From contig NZ_CP097800.1 of assembly GCF_000612545.2 (NCBI RefSeq), positions 5,592,501 through 5,656,500 of the forward strand: DNA of 64,000 bases, read 5' to 3'. Source of the DNA: Streptomyces sp. PCS3-D2 (GTDB lineage: Bacteria; Actinomycetota; Actinomycetes; Streptomycetales; Streptomycetaceae). Made by a program: the position numbers and the translations under genes. Of the stretch, positions 44,522-54,016 are shown piece by piece. A model generated the notes under the pieces. The model made no database searches, was not told the origin of the DNA, and saw only the letters and a list, made by a program, of their open reading frames with translations. Position 1 is the stretch's first letter. Each line of letters opens with the position of its first letter.

Positions 44522-46945
44522 CTACTTGCGCAACACGCCCCCGCCGCGGACCCACAGCGGGAGGCGCAGGGACGCCAGGCGGGCCGAGACCGCCGAGGCC
44601 AGGGCCGACCGGCGGGCCGAGACCGCCCAGGAGATCCGGGCCGCCGAGCGCGGCAGCACCAGGGCGCGCAGCCGGGCCGGGCGACCCGCCGCGGCCAGCA
44701 GGCCCGCCCGTGCTGCCAGTACGTCGTCCGCCAGGCCCGGGTACGAGACCTCCGCGCCCGGCGGCGCGTACAGAGCCCGTTCCACAGCGCCCGCCACCCG
44801 GTGCACCGCCGCCGCGGCGTCCGGATCCAGGCCGCCCAGATCCACCACCCGGCTCGCCGCCCGGCGCGGGGACAGCGCCTCGTCCGGGACCACGCCCACG
44901 TCCCAGGCGGTGTCCCCCAGTTCACGCCAGGCCGCCAGGACCTCCCCGGTTCCCAGTCGGCGGGCCCGCAGTCGGCGGCGCCACAGCGACGGCAGCAGGG
45001 GCAGTCCCAACACCGCGAGGACGACCGCCAGCCAGCCGAGGACCGCCGTCAGCGCCGGCCCGTCGTCGGAGGCCGCGCTCTGCTGCGGGGCGGTCGGTCC
45101 GCACTCGCCCAGCTTCTTCAGCACCGGCGGACACTCGACGGACGCCGAGGGTGCCGGCGCGGGCTGCGCCGCGCCCTGCGAGGGCAGCGGCGCCGGCGCG
45201 GACGGCTGGGCCGCCGGGGCCTCGACACGGGAGTAGTCCGGCACGTTGAGGCCCGACCGGGGGGTCGGCTCGAATCGGGTCCAGCCCACGCCCTGGAAGT
45301 ACAGCTCGGGCCAGGCGTGCGCGTCCCGCATCGACACGTTCACGGTGCCGTCCGACTGCTTCGTGCCGGGGGTGAAGCCCACCGCGACCCGGGCCGGGAT
45401 GCCCAGCGTGCGGGACATCGCCGCCATCGAGAAGGCGAAGTGGATGCAGAAGCCCTCCTTGTCGGCGAGGAACCGGGCGACGGCCTGGGGCCCCGTCCCC
45501 GAGGTGGTCTGCGTGTCGTAGCGGAACCCACCGCTCACGGCGAAGAAGTCCTGGAGCTTCACCGCGCGCGAGTAGTCGTCCTCCGCCCCCTGCGTCACCT
45601 GGCGGGCCGTGTCGGCGACCACCGCCGGGAGGCTGTCCGGGGTCTTCGTGTACTCCTCCCGTATCGCCGGATCCGGCGCCGGGGCCTCCTGGAGCTGCTG
45701 CGCGGTCGGCTTCAGCAGCAGGCTGCGCACCCGGTACTCGGCGCCCTGGACGGTCTGGTACCGGTCCCGGCCCAGCTGGTCGCCGACCAGCGTGCGGCCG
45801 ACCGGCTCGAACCGCCACTTCCCGCCGATCTCCACCGCGGTCGCCGGGTACGGCATGGGGAGGTAGCGCTGGCCGTAGCCGTCCGACGCCGTGATGTTCG
45901 TGGTCACCTCGCTCGCGCCGACGCGGACCTCGTCAGCGAGACCGGGCGGGGGCGGCATCTGCTGCGGGACGTCGGTCAGGGCCCGGCCGGACGCCTCCCA
46001 CCTGGCGCCGTTGAACTCGTCCAGGGCGATGATGCGCAGGTACTGCTCGCTCTGCTGCGGACTGTCCGTCCGGTAGCGGAGCATCACGCGGTTGTCCTGC
46101 GTGTTGAGGTTGCTCTGCAGGGAGACCAGCGGGTTGACCGCCGAGATCGTGCCGCCCGAGCCGCCCGACCCGGCGCCGTCCTTCGGACCGCCCAGCAGAC
46201 CGTCGTCGAGGCCGGGCAGCGCCGCCGGCACCACCAGCGCCACACCCAGGGCCAGGGCGCCGATCCGCCGGCCGAACCGCACCGGGGCCGTCGCCTGCAC
46301 GCCGCCGCTGCTGATGCCCGAGTCGGCCGCTCCGCGTCCGCGCGGTGCCGAGCCGAACACCCGCCCCCACTGGGCGAGCCGGTCACGGCCCTCGGAGAGC
46401 AGCAGCATCAGGTACCCGCAGCCCGCCAGCAGGAAGGCGAACCAGGAGGCGTCCCCGCCACCCGACAGGCCCGCGGCGACCGAGTACAGCGCGAGCAGCG
46501 GCAGTCCGGCCGCGGCGGCCGTGCGCGCGGTCACCGCCAGCAGGTCCACCAGCAGGCCGATCAGCAGGACCCCGGACACCAGCAGCAGCTGGATGCCGTC
46601 CGTCAGCGGGGCCGGTATCGCGTACTCGCCCACGTCGTGGACGCCCTGGGCGAACAGCGAGCCGAAGTCCGTCACGAAATAGGCCAGCGGGCCGCTGCCG
46701 GCGGACTCGACCTTGCCGGCGAAGAGCAGAGCGAGCAGCAGCAGCGACACGAGCAGCTGTGCTGCCACGGTCAGCGACCGGGCCAGCGGCACCCGCCGGG
46801 CCCCCGCTCCCACCGCGCTCTGCACGGTCAGCAGCAGCGCGGCCTGGAGCAGCCAGGCCTGCGATTCCACCAGCGGGCTCAGCGACCACGAGGTGAGCAG
46901 CGTCGCGAGTGCCGCGAACACCGTCAGTTTCGCCCGTCCGCTCAT
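44522..46945 (-). CDS. TgpA-type membrane transglutaminase-like protein
   Basis: The 807-aa protein has a seven- or eight-helix N-terminal membrane block (first about 270 residues) and an extracytoplasmic region. The transglutaminase-like domain has the catalytic Cys in DKEGFCIHFAFSMAAMSRTLGIPARVAVGF, His in SMRDAHAWPELYFQGVGW and acidic partner in TRFEPTPRSG. A Pro/Ala-rich stretch, one more helix and a cytosolic DUF4129-like tail follow. Relatives (TgpA of Pseudomonas, Rv3717-type neighbours) act at the cell envelope. The ATG at 46945 overlaps the DUF58 stop by 4 nt (ATGA), which rules out longer starts. Confidence 0.87.
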   Translation of the reverse strand: MSGRAKLTVFAALATLLTSWSLSPLVESQAWLLQAALLLTVQSAVGAGARRVPLARSLTVAAQLLVSLLLLALLFAGKVESAGSGPLAYFVTDFGSLFAQGVHDVGEYAIPAPLTDGIQLLLVSGVLLIGLLVDLLAVTARTAAAAGLPLLALYSVAAGLSGGGDASWFAFLLAGCGYLMLLLSEGRDRLAQWGRVFGSAPRGRGAADSGISSGGVQATAPVRFGRRIGALALGVALVVPAALPGLDDGLLGGPKDGAGSGGSGGTISAVNPLVSLQSNLNTQDNRVMLRYRTDSPQQSEQYLRIIALDEFNGARWEASGRALTDVPQQMPPPPGLADEVRVGASEVTTNITASDGYGQRYLPMPYPATAVEIGGKWRFEPVGRTLVGDQLGRDRYQTVQGAEYRVRSLLLKPTAQQLQEAPAPDPAIREEYTKTPDSLPAVVADTARQVTQGAEDDYSRAVKLQDFFAVSGGFRYDTQTTSGTGPQAVARFLADKEGFCIHFAFSMAAMSRTLGIPARVAVGFTPGTKQSDGTVNVSMRDAHAWPELYFQGVGWTRFEPTPRSGLNVPDYSRVEAPAAQPSAPAPLPSQGAAQPAPAPSASVECPPVLKKLGECGPTAPQQSAASDDGPALTAVLGWLAVVLAVLGLPLLPSLWRRRLRARRLGTGEVLAAWRELGDTAWDVGVVPDEALSPRRAASRVVDLGGLDPDAAAAVHRVAGAVERALYAPPGAEVSYPGLADDVLAARAGLLAAAGRPARLRALVLPRSAARISWAVSARRSALASAVSARLASLRLPLWVRGGGVLRK

Positions 46946-48309
46946 GGCCGGCCTCCGCTCGTTCCGGTACCGACGCGCGCGGTCCCGATCTGCCGCCACA
47001 GTTCACCGAAGGCCGCCCCCGGGGTGGCGGCCAGAGCCGTCCAGCCCGCGTCGCGCAGCCTGCGCAGCCGCTCCTGGAGCGGGACCACGTGGTGCCCGGG
47101 CGCGGGCCTGCCGCCCCAGGTCTCGGTGTCCAGCACGAAGGCCACCGCGCCCGAGGTGCGCTGGCGCATGGTGGCCGCCAGCTCGGTCTGTACGTCGTCC
47201 AGGTCGCCGAAGAAGGCGATGAGGAGCCCGTCGCCGCCGCCCTCACCGAAGCCGTCGGTGCCGCGCACCGCGTCGTAGGCCCGGGAGAGCCCGGCGCCGT
47301 CGGAGTGCCCGACCACGGCGAGGGTGTCCATCATCAGCCCGGCGGCCTCCGCGGACTCCTGCCCGCCGGCGGAGAACCCGCCGCCGCCCTGGCCGGGCAC
47401 GGCGTCGCCGGTGTCGGTCAGCAGCCGGGCGGAGAAGCCCTGCTCCAGGAGGTGCACGAGGCTGGAGGCGGCGGCGGAGACGGCCCATTCGAAGGCGGAG
47501 TCGGGGCCCGCGCCGTCGAAGGCGAGGCGCCGGGTGTCGAGCAGGACGGTGGCCTTGATGCGCCGGGGCTGTTCCTCGCGGCGGACCATCAGCTCGCCGT
47601 AGCGGGCGGTGGAGCGCCAATGCACGCGGCGCAGGTCGTCGCCGCGCCGGTAGCCGCGCGGGATCACGTCGTCCTCGCCGGCCAGGGCCAGGGAGCGGCG
47701 GCTGCCGTCGCCGTAGCCGTTGGACTCCCCGGTCAGCCGGACCGGCGGCAGGGGTTCGGTGCGCGGGATGACGGTGAGGGTGTCGTAGGTGCTGAACGAG
47801 CGGGTCAGCTCGACCAGACCGAAGGGGTCGGTCAGCCGCAGCTGGAGGGGACCCAGGGGGTAGCGGCCGCGCAGGTCGGAGCGGACCCGGTAGGACACCT
47901 CACGGCGGCCGCCGGGCTCGACCCGGTCCAGCACGAACCGCGGGCGCGGCCCCAACACGTACGGGACCCGGTCCTGGAGCATCAGCAGGCCGGTGGGCAG
48001 CCGGGAGACGTTGTCCATGCGCAGCTGCACCCGGGCCTCGGCTCCCGCGGGCACCCGCCCGGGGGTCAGCCGGCGGCTGCCGGAGACCCGGTGCCGGGTG
48101 CGGTGCAGGGCGTAGACGCAGATCAGCGGCAGGAGCGCGAGCAGCAGGCCGACGCGCAGCAGCGCGCCCTGGCCGAGGACGTAGGCGCAGGCGGCCGCGG
48201 CGACCCCGGCGGCCACGAAGGAGCGGCCGCGGGTGGTCAGCCCGGACAGCGAGGCGCGCAGCCCGCCGCCTCCCGGGCCGCCGGCGCCGCGGGGGGCACC
48301 GGCACCCAT
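46942..48309 (-). CDS. DUF58 (vWA-like) protein
   Basis: The 455-aa protein has two N-terminal membrane helices (SFVAAGVAAAACAYVLGQGALLRVGLLLALLPLICVYAL), a beta-rich region, and the DUF58 signature DDLRRVHWRSTARYGELMVRREEQP. A vWA-like fold with VLLDTRR as metal-site strand follows. DUF58 proteins are the usual partners of MoxR ATPases and may act as metal-dependent binding modules in chaperone systems. The ATG at 48309 shares one base with the moxR stop (TGATG). The frame open to 49338 is an antiphase shadow of moxR. Confidence 0.88.
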   Translation of the reverse strand: MGAGAPRGAGGPGGGGLRASLSGLTTRGRSFVAAGVAAAACAYVLGQGALLRVGLLLALLPLICVYALHRTRHRVSGSRRLTPGRVPAGAEARVQLRMDNVSRLPTGLLMLQDRVPYVLGPRPRFVLDRVEPGGRREVSYRVRSDLRGRYPLGPLQLRLTDPFGLVELTRSFSTYDTLTVIPRTEPLPPVRLTGESNGYGDGSRRSLALAGEDDVIPRGYRRGDDLRRVHWRSTARYGELMVRREEQPRRIKATVLLDTRRLAFDGAGPDSAFEWAVSAAASSLVHLLEQGFSARLLTDTGDAVPGQGGGGFSAGGQESAEAAGLMMDTLAVVGHSDGAGLSRAYDAVRGTDGFGEGGGDGLLIAFFGDLDDVQTELAATMRQRTSGAVAFVLDTETWGGRPAPGHHVVPLQERLRRLRDAGWTALAATPGAAFGELWRQIGTARVGTGTSGGRP

Positions 48310-49319
48310 CAGAAGCTCCGGGCGCCGGCGCCGGGCGGCATCTCGCCGCGGGTGTGCGCGGCCGGGACGGGGGTGCGCTGCAGGATCTCGCCGACGACCT
48401 GCTCGCTGGTACGCCGGTTCAACTGCGCCTGCGCGGTGGGCAGCAACCGGTGCGCGAGGACCGGCGCGGCCAGCGACTGGACGTCGTCGGGCAGGACGTA
48501 GTCCCGGCCGGCGAGCGCGGCGGAGGCCTTTACGGCGCGCAGGAGGTGCAGGGTGGCCCGGGGCGAGGCGCCCAGCCGCAGGTCGGGGTGGCTGCGGGTG
48601 GCGGAGACCAGGTCGACGACGTAGCGCCGGACCGGCTCGGCGACGTAGACCTCGCGCACGGCCTCTATCAGTTTGACGATGTCGTGGGCGTGCGCGGCGG
48701 CCTGGAGGTCGTCGAGGGGGTTGACCGCGCCGTGCACGTCGAGCATCTGGAGTTCGGCTTCCGGGCTCGGGTAGCCGACGGAGACGCGGGCCATGAAGCG
48801 GTCGCGCTGGGCTTCGGGCAGCGGGTAGGTGCCGTCCATCTCCACCGGGTTCTGGGTGGCGACGACCATGAAGGGGCTCGGCAGCGTGTAGGTGGTGCCG
48901 TCGATGGTGACCTGGCGTTCCTCCATCGACTCCAGCAGTGCCGATTGCGTCTTCGGCGAGGCGCGGTTGATCTCGTCGCCGATGACGATCTGCGCGAAGA
49001 TCGCGCCGGGCTTGAACTCGAACTCGCGGCGCTGCTGGTCGTAGATGCTGACGCCCGTGATGTCGGAGGGCAGCAGGTCCGGCGTGAACTGGATGCGCTG
49101 CACCGAGCAGTCGATGGACTTGGCCAGCGTCTTCGCGAGCATCGTCTTGCCGACGCCCGGAACGTCCTCGATCAGCAGATGCCCCTCGGCGAGGAGCACG
49201 GTCAGCGCGAGGCGGACGACCTCGGGCTTGCCCTCGATCACGCTCTCGACCGACTGGCGGACCCGCTCCGCCGTGCTGGTCAGATCCGCGAGGCTCGCTC
49301 GGTCGTCGTACGTCGTCAC
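48309..49319 (-). CDS. moxR: MoxR-family AAA+ ATPase
   Basis: The 336-aa protein has Walker A EDVPGVGKTMLAKTLA, Walker B QIVIGDEINRASPKTQSALLESMEERQ, sensor VVATQNPVEMDGTYPLPEAQRDRFMARVSVGYP and the C-terminal lid with GASPRATLHLLRAVKASAALAGRDYVLPDDV. MoxR ATPases remodel or activate partner proteins together with DUF58 proteins. It is the first gene of moxR-DUF58-tgpA, a trio conserved across actinobacteria. The GTG at 49319 has GAGGAG 8 nt upstream. Confidence 0.92.
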   Translation of the reverse strand: MTTYDDRASLADLTSTAERVRQSVESVIEGKPEVVRLALTVLLAEGHLLIEDVPGVGKTMLAKTLAKSIDCSVQRIQFTPDLLPSDITGVSIYDQQRREFEFKPGAIFAQIVIGDEINRASPKTQSALLESMEERQVTIDGTTYTLPSPFMVVATQNPVEMDGTYPLPEAQRDRFMARVSVGYPSPEAELQMLDVHGAVNPLDDLQAAAHAHDIVKLIEAVREVYVAEPVRRYVVDLVSATRSHPDLRLGASPRATLHLLRAVKASAALAGRDYVLPDDVQSLAAPVLAHRLLPTAQAQLNRRTSEQVVGEILQRTPVPAAHTRGEMPPGAGARSF

Positions 49320-49456
49320 CTGGTACTCCTCGGCCCATTGCTCAGGGCCGACGCTCTACGCGCATGACCGGCCCACCCCGAAACACGGACACCGGACCCG
49401 GGGTCTTCCGGGTGGTGCCTCCCCGCATTCTTGACGCCGTTGCGGCCCTGTGTCAC

Positions 49457-50008
49457 TCAGGAGCTGGGATCGATCTCCCGGAGGAGCCCGGTGTGCACGT
49501 CGAAGACGAAGCCTCGCACATCGTCCTTGTGGGGCAGGAAGGGGTTCGTGCGGACGCGCTGCATGGACTGGCGGACGTCCTGGTCGACGTCGCGGAATGC
49601 CTCGACGGCCCAGGCGGGACGCTGGCCGACCTCGTCCTCCAGCTCGTGGCGGAAGTCCTCGGTCAGACGTTCCAGGCCGCAGCCGGTGTGGTGGATCAGT
49701 ATCACCGTGCGCGTGCCGAGGGCCCGCTGGCTGATGGTGAGGGAGCGGATGGTGTCGTCGGTGACCACGCCGCCCGCGTTGCGGATGGTGTGGCAGTCGC
49801 CGAGCTCCAGGCCGAGTGCGGCGTGCAGGTCGAGGCGGGCGTCCATGCAGGCCACGATGGCGACGTGGAGGACCGGGCGGGCATCCATGCCCGGATCGGC
49901 GAACGTGGCCGCGTAGCGCTGGTTCGCCTCGACCAGCCGGTCGGTGACGGATCCGCCGACGGATGCCTCGGGTGCGGAGTCTGCAGGCAGGGATGCGGAA
50001 GTCGTCAT
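49457..50008 (-). CDS. Beta-class carbonic anhydrase
   Basis: The 183-aa protein has the beta-CA zinc site: Cys54 and Asp56 in VACMDARLD (C-x-D-x-R) and His107 and Cys110 in LIHHTGCG. It also has RNAGGVVTDDTIRSL. It interconverts CO2 and bicarbonate. It resembles the short Rv1284-type group of M. tuberculosis. The ATG at 50008 has TAACGT 7 nt upstream (minus strand) and no ribosome binding site; longer starts to 50071 would pass through this hexamer. It lies beside the dcw promoter region on the opposite strand. Confidence 0.9.
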   Translation of the reverse strand: MTTSASLPADSAPEASVGGSVTDRLVEANQRYAATFADPGMDARPVLHVAIVACMDARLDLHAALGLELGDCHTIRNAGGVVTDDTIRSLTISQRALGTRTVILIHHTGCGLERLTEDFRHELEDEVGQRPAWAVEAFRDVDQDVRQSMQRVRTNPFLPHKDDVRGFVFDVHTGLLREIDPSS

Positions 50009-50369
50009 GGGTACGACGTTAGTGGTCACGGGCGGCGCAGTCCGGTGGTGAGGGCGGACAAAGAACGTCAACGGGGCTTGTGTGAGCTAACCCACAGGGG
50101 TGGGCGGGGGGCGGCCGTCCGGGTGGTTCGCCGGCCCGGGCGGCTTCGGTCCGAGAGGGCGCGTACGGCGCGCGGGCCGGTTCGTTGACCGCGGCGACCG
50201 TTGCACTAAAGTGACGCGAACCGGCCGGAGCCCGGCCCTGACCGGCCTCCCGGCCACCGATGAAGACTCCGCGTGCGCGGCGCGTACGTCCGGCCCGGCC
50301 CTCTTCCGCTCACCGGCCGGGGGAGCGGGCGGTGCGTACACCTGCCGCGCCGTTATCTGAGAGGGCGCT
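50009..50369. other. 361-bp divergent region before the dcw cluster, no mraZ
   Basis: This gap holds the carbonic anhydrase promoter on the left and the dcw promoter on the right. No frame encodes MraZ, the small regulator that opens dcw clusters in many bacteria. About 160 bp of 5' leader separates the predicted dcw promoter from rsmH. Confidence 0.7.
50185..50212 (+). promoter_or_regulatory. Predicted promoter of the dcw cluster
   Basis: TTGACC (50185-50190) and TAAAGT (50207-50212) are 16 bp apart, close to the HrdB (sigma-70 type) consensus. This would start transcription about 150 bp before the rsmH TTG. Confidence 0.5.
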
Positions 50370-51329
50370 TTGACTAGCGAGTCCCGACATGTCCCGGTGA
50401 TGCTCCAGCGGTGCCTGGACCTGTTGGCCCCGGCGCTGGAGAGGCCGGGGGCCGTCGTCGTCGACTGCACCCTCGGCCTCGGCGGCCACAGCGAGGCCCT
50501 GCTGACCCGGTTCCCCGAGGCCCGCCTGATCGGCCTCGACCGCGACAAGGAGGCCCTGCGGCTCTCCGGCGAGCGGCTCGCCCCCTTCGGTGACCGCGCC
50601 ACCCTCGTACACGCGATCTACGCGGACCTCGCCGAGGTGCTCGACGGCCTGGGCCTCCCGGCGGTCCAGGGCATCCTGTTCGACCTCGGCGTCTCCTCCA
50701 TGCAGCTGGACGAGGCCGACCGCGGGTTCGCGTACGCGCAGGACGCCCCGCTGGACATGCGCATGGACCAGACGACGGGCATCAGCGCCGCCGAGGTCCT
50801 CAACACCTATGCGCCGGGCGAGCTCGTGCGGATCCTGCGCCAGTACGGGGAGGAGAAGCAGGCCAAGCGGATCGTGTCCGCGATCGTCCGCGAGCGCGAG
50901 AAGGCCCCCTTCAGCAACAGCGCCCGGCTGGTCGAGCTCATCCGCGACGCCCTGCCCCAGGCCGCCAAGCGGACCGGCGGCAATCCGGCCAAGCGCACCT
51001 TCCAGGCACTGCGGATCGAGGTCAACGGCGAGCTCTCCGGCCTGGAGCGGGCCATCCCGGCGGCGGTGGACCGCATCGCGGTCGGCGGCCGGATCGCGGT
51101 GCTCTCGTACCACTCCCTGGAGGACCGCCTGGTCAAGCAGGTCTTCTCGGCGGGAGCGGCCTCCACCGCCCCGCCCGGGCTGCCGGTGGTGCCGGAGAAG
51201 TACCAGCCGAAGCTCAAACTGCTCACCCGCGGCGCGGAGCTGCCGACCGAGGAGGAGATCGCCGAGAACCGGCGGGCCGCCCCGGCGAGGTTCCGGGGGG
51301 TCGAGCGCATCCGGGAGGCGCGACTGTGA
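50370..51329 (+). CDS. rsmH: 16S rRNA (cytosine-1402-N4)-methyltransferase RsmH
   Basis: The 319-aa protein starts [16 protein letters not shown]. It has the SAM motif [68 protein letters not shown], and the [13 protein letters not shown] and [12 protein letters not shown] signatures. It methylates C1402 of 16S rRNA and conventionally opens the dcw cluster (mraW). The start is TTG 50370 with GAGAGGGCG upstream. It overlaps ftsL by 4 nt. Confidence 0.95.
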   Translation: MTSESRHVPVMLQRCLDLLAPALERPGAVVVDCTLGLGGHSEALLTRFPEARLIGLDRDKEALRLSGERLAPFGDRATLVHAIYADLAEVLDGLGLPAVQGILFDLGVSSMQLDEADRGFAYAQDAPLDMRMDQTTGISAAEVLNTYAPGELVRILRQYGEEKQAKRIVSAIVREREKAPFSNSARLVELIRDALPQAAKRTGGNPAKRTFQALRIEVNGELSGLERAIPAAVDRIAVGGRIAVLSYHSLEDRLVKQVFSAGAASTAPPGLPVVPEKYQPKLKLLTRGAELPTEEEIAENRRAAPARFRGVERIREARL

Positions 51330-51886
51330 GCAGGGCCGGGAAGGTCGCCACGCTGACCCGCGGCCAGGCGGCCCGCATCGGGCGGGCCCTCGGCGCCCGC
51401 CCGGCCCGGCCGCGGCCCGGCGGGCAGGCGGCGCGGATGCCGTTCGTCCTGCTGGTCGTGGCCCTGCTCGCGGGCGGCCTGATCAGCCTGCTGCTGCTGA
51501 ACTCGGCGCTCAACGAGGGCTCCTTCCAGCTGAGCCGGCTGAAGAAGGAGACCACCGCCCTCACCGACGAGGAGCAGGCCCTCCAGCGCGACGTGGACGC
51601 CTACTCGGCCCCCGACGCCCTCCAGCGCCGCGCCCGGGAGCTGGGCCTGGTACCCGGCGGCAGCCCCGTCTTCATCGGCCCGGACGGGAAGGTCTCCGGC
51701 AGCGTCTCTGTGGCCGAGGCGCCACCCTCACCGACGCCCACGCCCACGCCCACTGCGGCGCCTACGACCGCGCCGAACGTGCCGGCCGCGCCGACCGGGC
51801 CGGGCCCGTCCCCGGCCCACGCCGCCTCCCCGGCCCAGCCCGCCCCCACCGGCAACCCGCAGCCCAGCCAGACCCCTGGAAGGTGA
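51326..51886 (+). CDS. ftsL: Cell division protein FtsL
   Basis: The 186-aa protein has a basic cytosolic head ([28 protein letters not shown]), one membrane helix ([21 protein letters not shown]) and a leucine-zipper-like coil ([40 protein letters not shown]). The outer tail is unusually long and Pro/Thr/Ala-rich. Position between rsmH and ftsI and the topology identify FtsL, which with FtsB (DivIC) and FtsQ activates septal synthesis. The GTG start overlaps the rsmH stop by 4 nt (GTGA). Confidence 0.88.
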   Translation: MSRAGKVATLTRGQAARIGRALGARPARPRPGGQAARMPFVLLVVALLAGGLISLLLLNSALNEGSFQLSRLKKETTALTDEEQALQRDVDAYSAPDALQRRARELGLVPGGSPVFIGPDGKVSGSVSVAEAPPSPTPTPTPTAAPTTAPNVPAAPTGPGPSPAHAASPAQPAPTGNPQPSQTPGR

Positions 51887-51890
51887 CGTC

Positions 51891-51953
51891 GTGACGCGGA
51901 TCCCGTCTGAACCGGCAGCGCCGGCGTTCGAGGCGCGGACGGTGGCCGGGTGA
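51891..51953 (+). CDS. 20-aa mini-ORF between ftsL and ftsI
   Basis: GTG 51891 to TGA 51953 encodes MTRIPSEPAAPAFEARTVAG. GGAAGG lies 7 nt upstream (inside the end of ftsL), and its TGA overlaps the ftsI GTG start (GTGA). It could couple translation of ftsL to ftsI. The part APAFEAR comes from a sequence resembling a common Streptomyces intergenic repeat, so it may not be a conserved gene. Confidence 0.35.
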   Translation: MTRIPSEPAAPAFEARTVAG

Positions 51954-53971
51954 GCCCGCCGGAGCCGCCGCGGCGGCGGGTGCCCGGCCCGGCCAGGCCG
52001 TCGCGGCCCGGCGACCGGGCCCGGTCCACCGCCCGCCCGGCCTCGCGTCCGGCGACCCGCCGCCCCGCCGGCCCCCGCACGCCGCACACCATCCGGCTCG
52101 GCAGCCCCCGGCCCCGGCTGCGCCTGGTCGGCGTCGGCCTGACCCTCGTCATGCTCGCCTTCGTCGTACGGCTGCTCCAGGTGCAGGCCGTCGACGCCCC
52201 GGCGTTCTCCGCCGCGGCCTCCAAGAACCGCTACACCAAGGTCAAACTGGCCGCCGAGCGCGGCGAGATCACCGACCGCAGGGGCGTCGCCCTCGCCACC
52301 AGCGTCGACGCGTACGACATCACCGCCGACCCGAAGATGTTCACCCCGCAGGACAGCAAGGCCCCCGACGCCCCCGAGCAGGCCGCGGCCCTCCTCGCGC
52401 CCATCCTCGGCAAGGACGCCAAGGAGCTCGCGGACAAGCTCAGCACCAGGAACAGCCGGTACGTGGTCCTCGCCCAGCGCCAGACCCCGCAGGTCTGGAA
52501 CCAGATCAAGGACCTCAAGCGGGTCTTCTCGGAGAAGGCGTCCGCGGACAAGAAGAACAACGCCCCCGGCGCCAACGTCCTGGCCGGGGTGTTCAAGGAG
52601 GACAGCAGCAAGCGCGTGTATCCGGGCGGGGACCTCGCCGCCGGGATACTGGGCTACGTCAACGCCGAGGGCAAGGGCGCCGGCGGGCTGGAGTCCGCCC
52701 TCGACAAGAAGCTGGCCGGCAGGGACGGGGAGATCACCTACGCCCAGTCCGGCGGCCGCAAGGTGCCCACCGCCGGCTCCAGCGAGAAGCCCGCCGTGCC
52801 CGGCGACGACATCGAGCTGACCATCGACCGGGACATCCAGTGGGCGGCGCAGAGCGCCATCGCCGAGCAGGTCCAGAAGTCCGAGGCCGACCGCGGCTAC
52901 GTCATCGTCCAGGACACCCGCACCGGCGAGGTGCTGGCCATGGCCAACGCCCCGGGCTTCGACCCCAACGACCTGACCCGGGCCAGCTCCGCCGCCATGG
53001 GCAACGCCGCCCTCCAGGACGTCTACGAGCCCGGCTCCACCGCCAAGGTGATGTCGATGGCCGCCGTGCTGGAGGAGAAGAAGGCGACCCCCGACACCCG
53101 CGTCGAGGTCCCCAACCGCCTGCACCGCGGCGACCGGCTGTTCAAGGACGACGTCGACCACCCGACCTGGTACCTGACCCTCAACGGGGTCCTCGCCAAG
53201 TCCTCCAACATCGGCACCATCCTGGCCACGGGCCAGCTCGGTCCCACCCAGCCCGATGCCAACCGGGTCCTGCACTCCTACCTGACCGACTTCGGCATCG
53301 GCCGGCCCACCGGCCTGAACTACCCGGGCGAGTCCCGCGGCATCCTCGCCGATCCCCAGGACTGGTCCACCTCGCAGCAGTACACGATCCCTTTCGGCCA
53401 GGGACTCTCCCTCAACGCCATGCAGGCGGCCTCCGTGTACTCGACCATCGCCAACGGCGGGGTCCGCATCGCACCGACGCTGGTCCGCGGCACCAAGGGC
53501 CCCGACGGCCGCTTCACCCCGGCCCCGGCGCCCGAGCAGAACCGTGTGATCAGCAAGGAGACCGCGAAGACCCTCGCAGAGATGCTCGAATCCGTCGTCG
53601 ACGACCAGGAGGGCACCGGAACCAAGGCGAAGATCCCGGGCTACCGGGTCGGCGGCAAGACCGGCACGTCCAACCGGGTGGATCCGGCCACCGGCCGCTA
53701 CAAGGGCTACACCGCCTCCTTCGCCGGTTTCGCTCCGGCGGACAATCCGCGCATCACCGTCTACTGCGCGATCCAGAACCCCACGAAGGGCAGCTACTTC
53801 GGCGGCCAGATCTGCGGCCCCATCTACAAGAAGGTCATGGAGTTCGCCCTCAAGACCCTCCAGGTCGCCCCCACCGGCACCGCCCCCGCAGGGCTCCCGG
53901 TCACCTATGAGCCCGGCCCGCAGCCCGCCCAGCAGCCCGCTCCGCAGCCCGCCCCGCAGACCGGCCAGTGA
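51950..53971 (+). CDS. ftsI: Septal penicillin-binding protein FtsI (PBP3, class B)
   Basis: The 673-aa protein has an Arg/Pro-rich cytosolic head, one membrane helix near residue 60 (LVGVGLTLVMLAFVVRLLQV) and a dimerisation domain with RGEITDRRGVALATS. The transpeptidase carries the three catalytic motifs: SxxK in EPGSTAKVMS, SxN in LAKSSNIG and KTG in VGGKTGTSNRV. It cross-links septal peptidoglycan with FtsW. The C-terminal tail is Pro/Gln-rich. The GTG at 51950 has no strong ribosome binding site of its own and overlaps the mini-ORF stop. murE follows after 45 bp. Confidence 0.94.
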   Translation: MSPPEPPRRRVPGPARPSRPGDRARSTARPASRPATRRPAGPRTPHTIRLGSPRPRLRLVGVGLTLVMLAFVVRLLQVQAVDAPAFSAAASKNRYTKVKLAAERGEITDRRGVALATSVDAYDITADPKMFTPQDSKAPDAPEQAAALLAPILGKDAKELADKLSTRNSRYVVLAQRQTPQVWNQIKDLKRVFSEKASADKKNNAPGANVLAGVFKEDSSKRVYPGGDLAAGILGYVNAEGKGAGGLESALDKKLAGRDGEITYAQSGGRKVPTAGSSEKPAVPGDDIELTIDRDIQWAAQSAIAEQVQKSEADRGYVIVQDTRTGEVLAMANAPGFDPNDLTRASSAAMGNAALQDVYEPGSTAKVMSMAAVLEEKKATPDTRVEVPNRLHRGDRLFKDDVDHPTWYLTLNGVLAKSSNIGTILATGQLGPTQPDANRVLHSYLTDFGIGRPTGLNYPGESRGILADPQDWSTSQQYTIPFGQGLSLNAMQAASVYSTIANGGVRIAPTLVRGTKGPDGRFTPAPAPEQNRVISKETAKTLAEMLESVVDDQEGTGTKAKIPGYRVGGKTGTSNRVDPATGRYKGYTASFAGFAPADNPRITVYCAIQNPTKGSYFGGQICGPIYKKVMEFALKTLQVAPTGTAPAGLPVTYEPGPQPAQQPAPQPAPQTGQ

Positions 53972-54016
53972 CCCACGGCCGCGGCCTGCCCGCCAGAAAA
54001 GCGTGAGGCACCATCA

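Noticed and set aside
46942-49338. One 798-codon frame joining DUF58 and the moxR region
   Set aside because: The upstream half is an out-of-phase reading of moxR. The real DUF58 start is the ATG at 48309 overlapping the moxR stop.
50100-50360. 86-codon frame as possible mraZ
   Set aside because: It has none of the MraZ DxxGR motifs, and its composition is that of non-coding GC-rich DNA.
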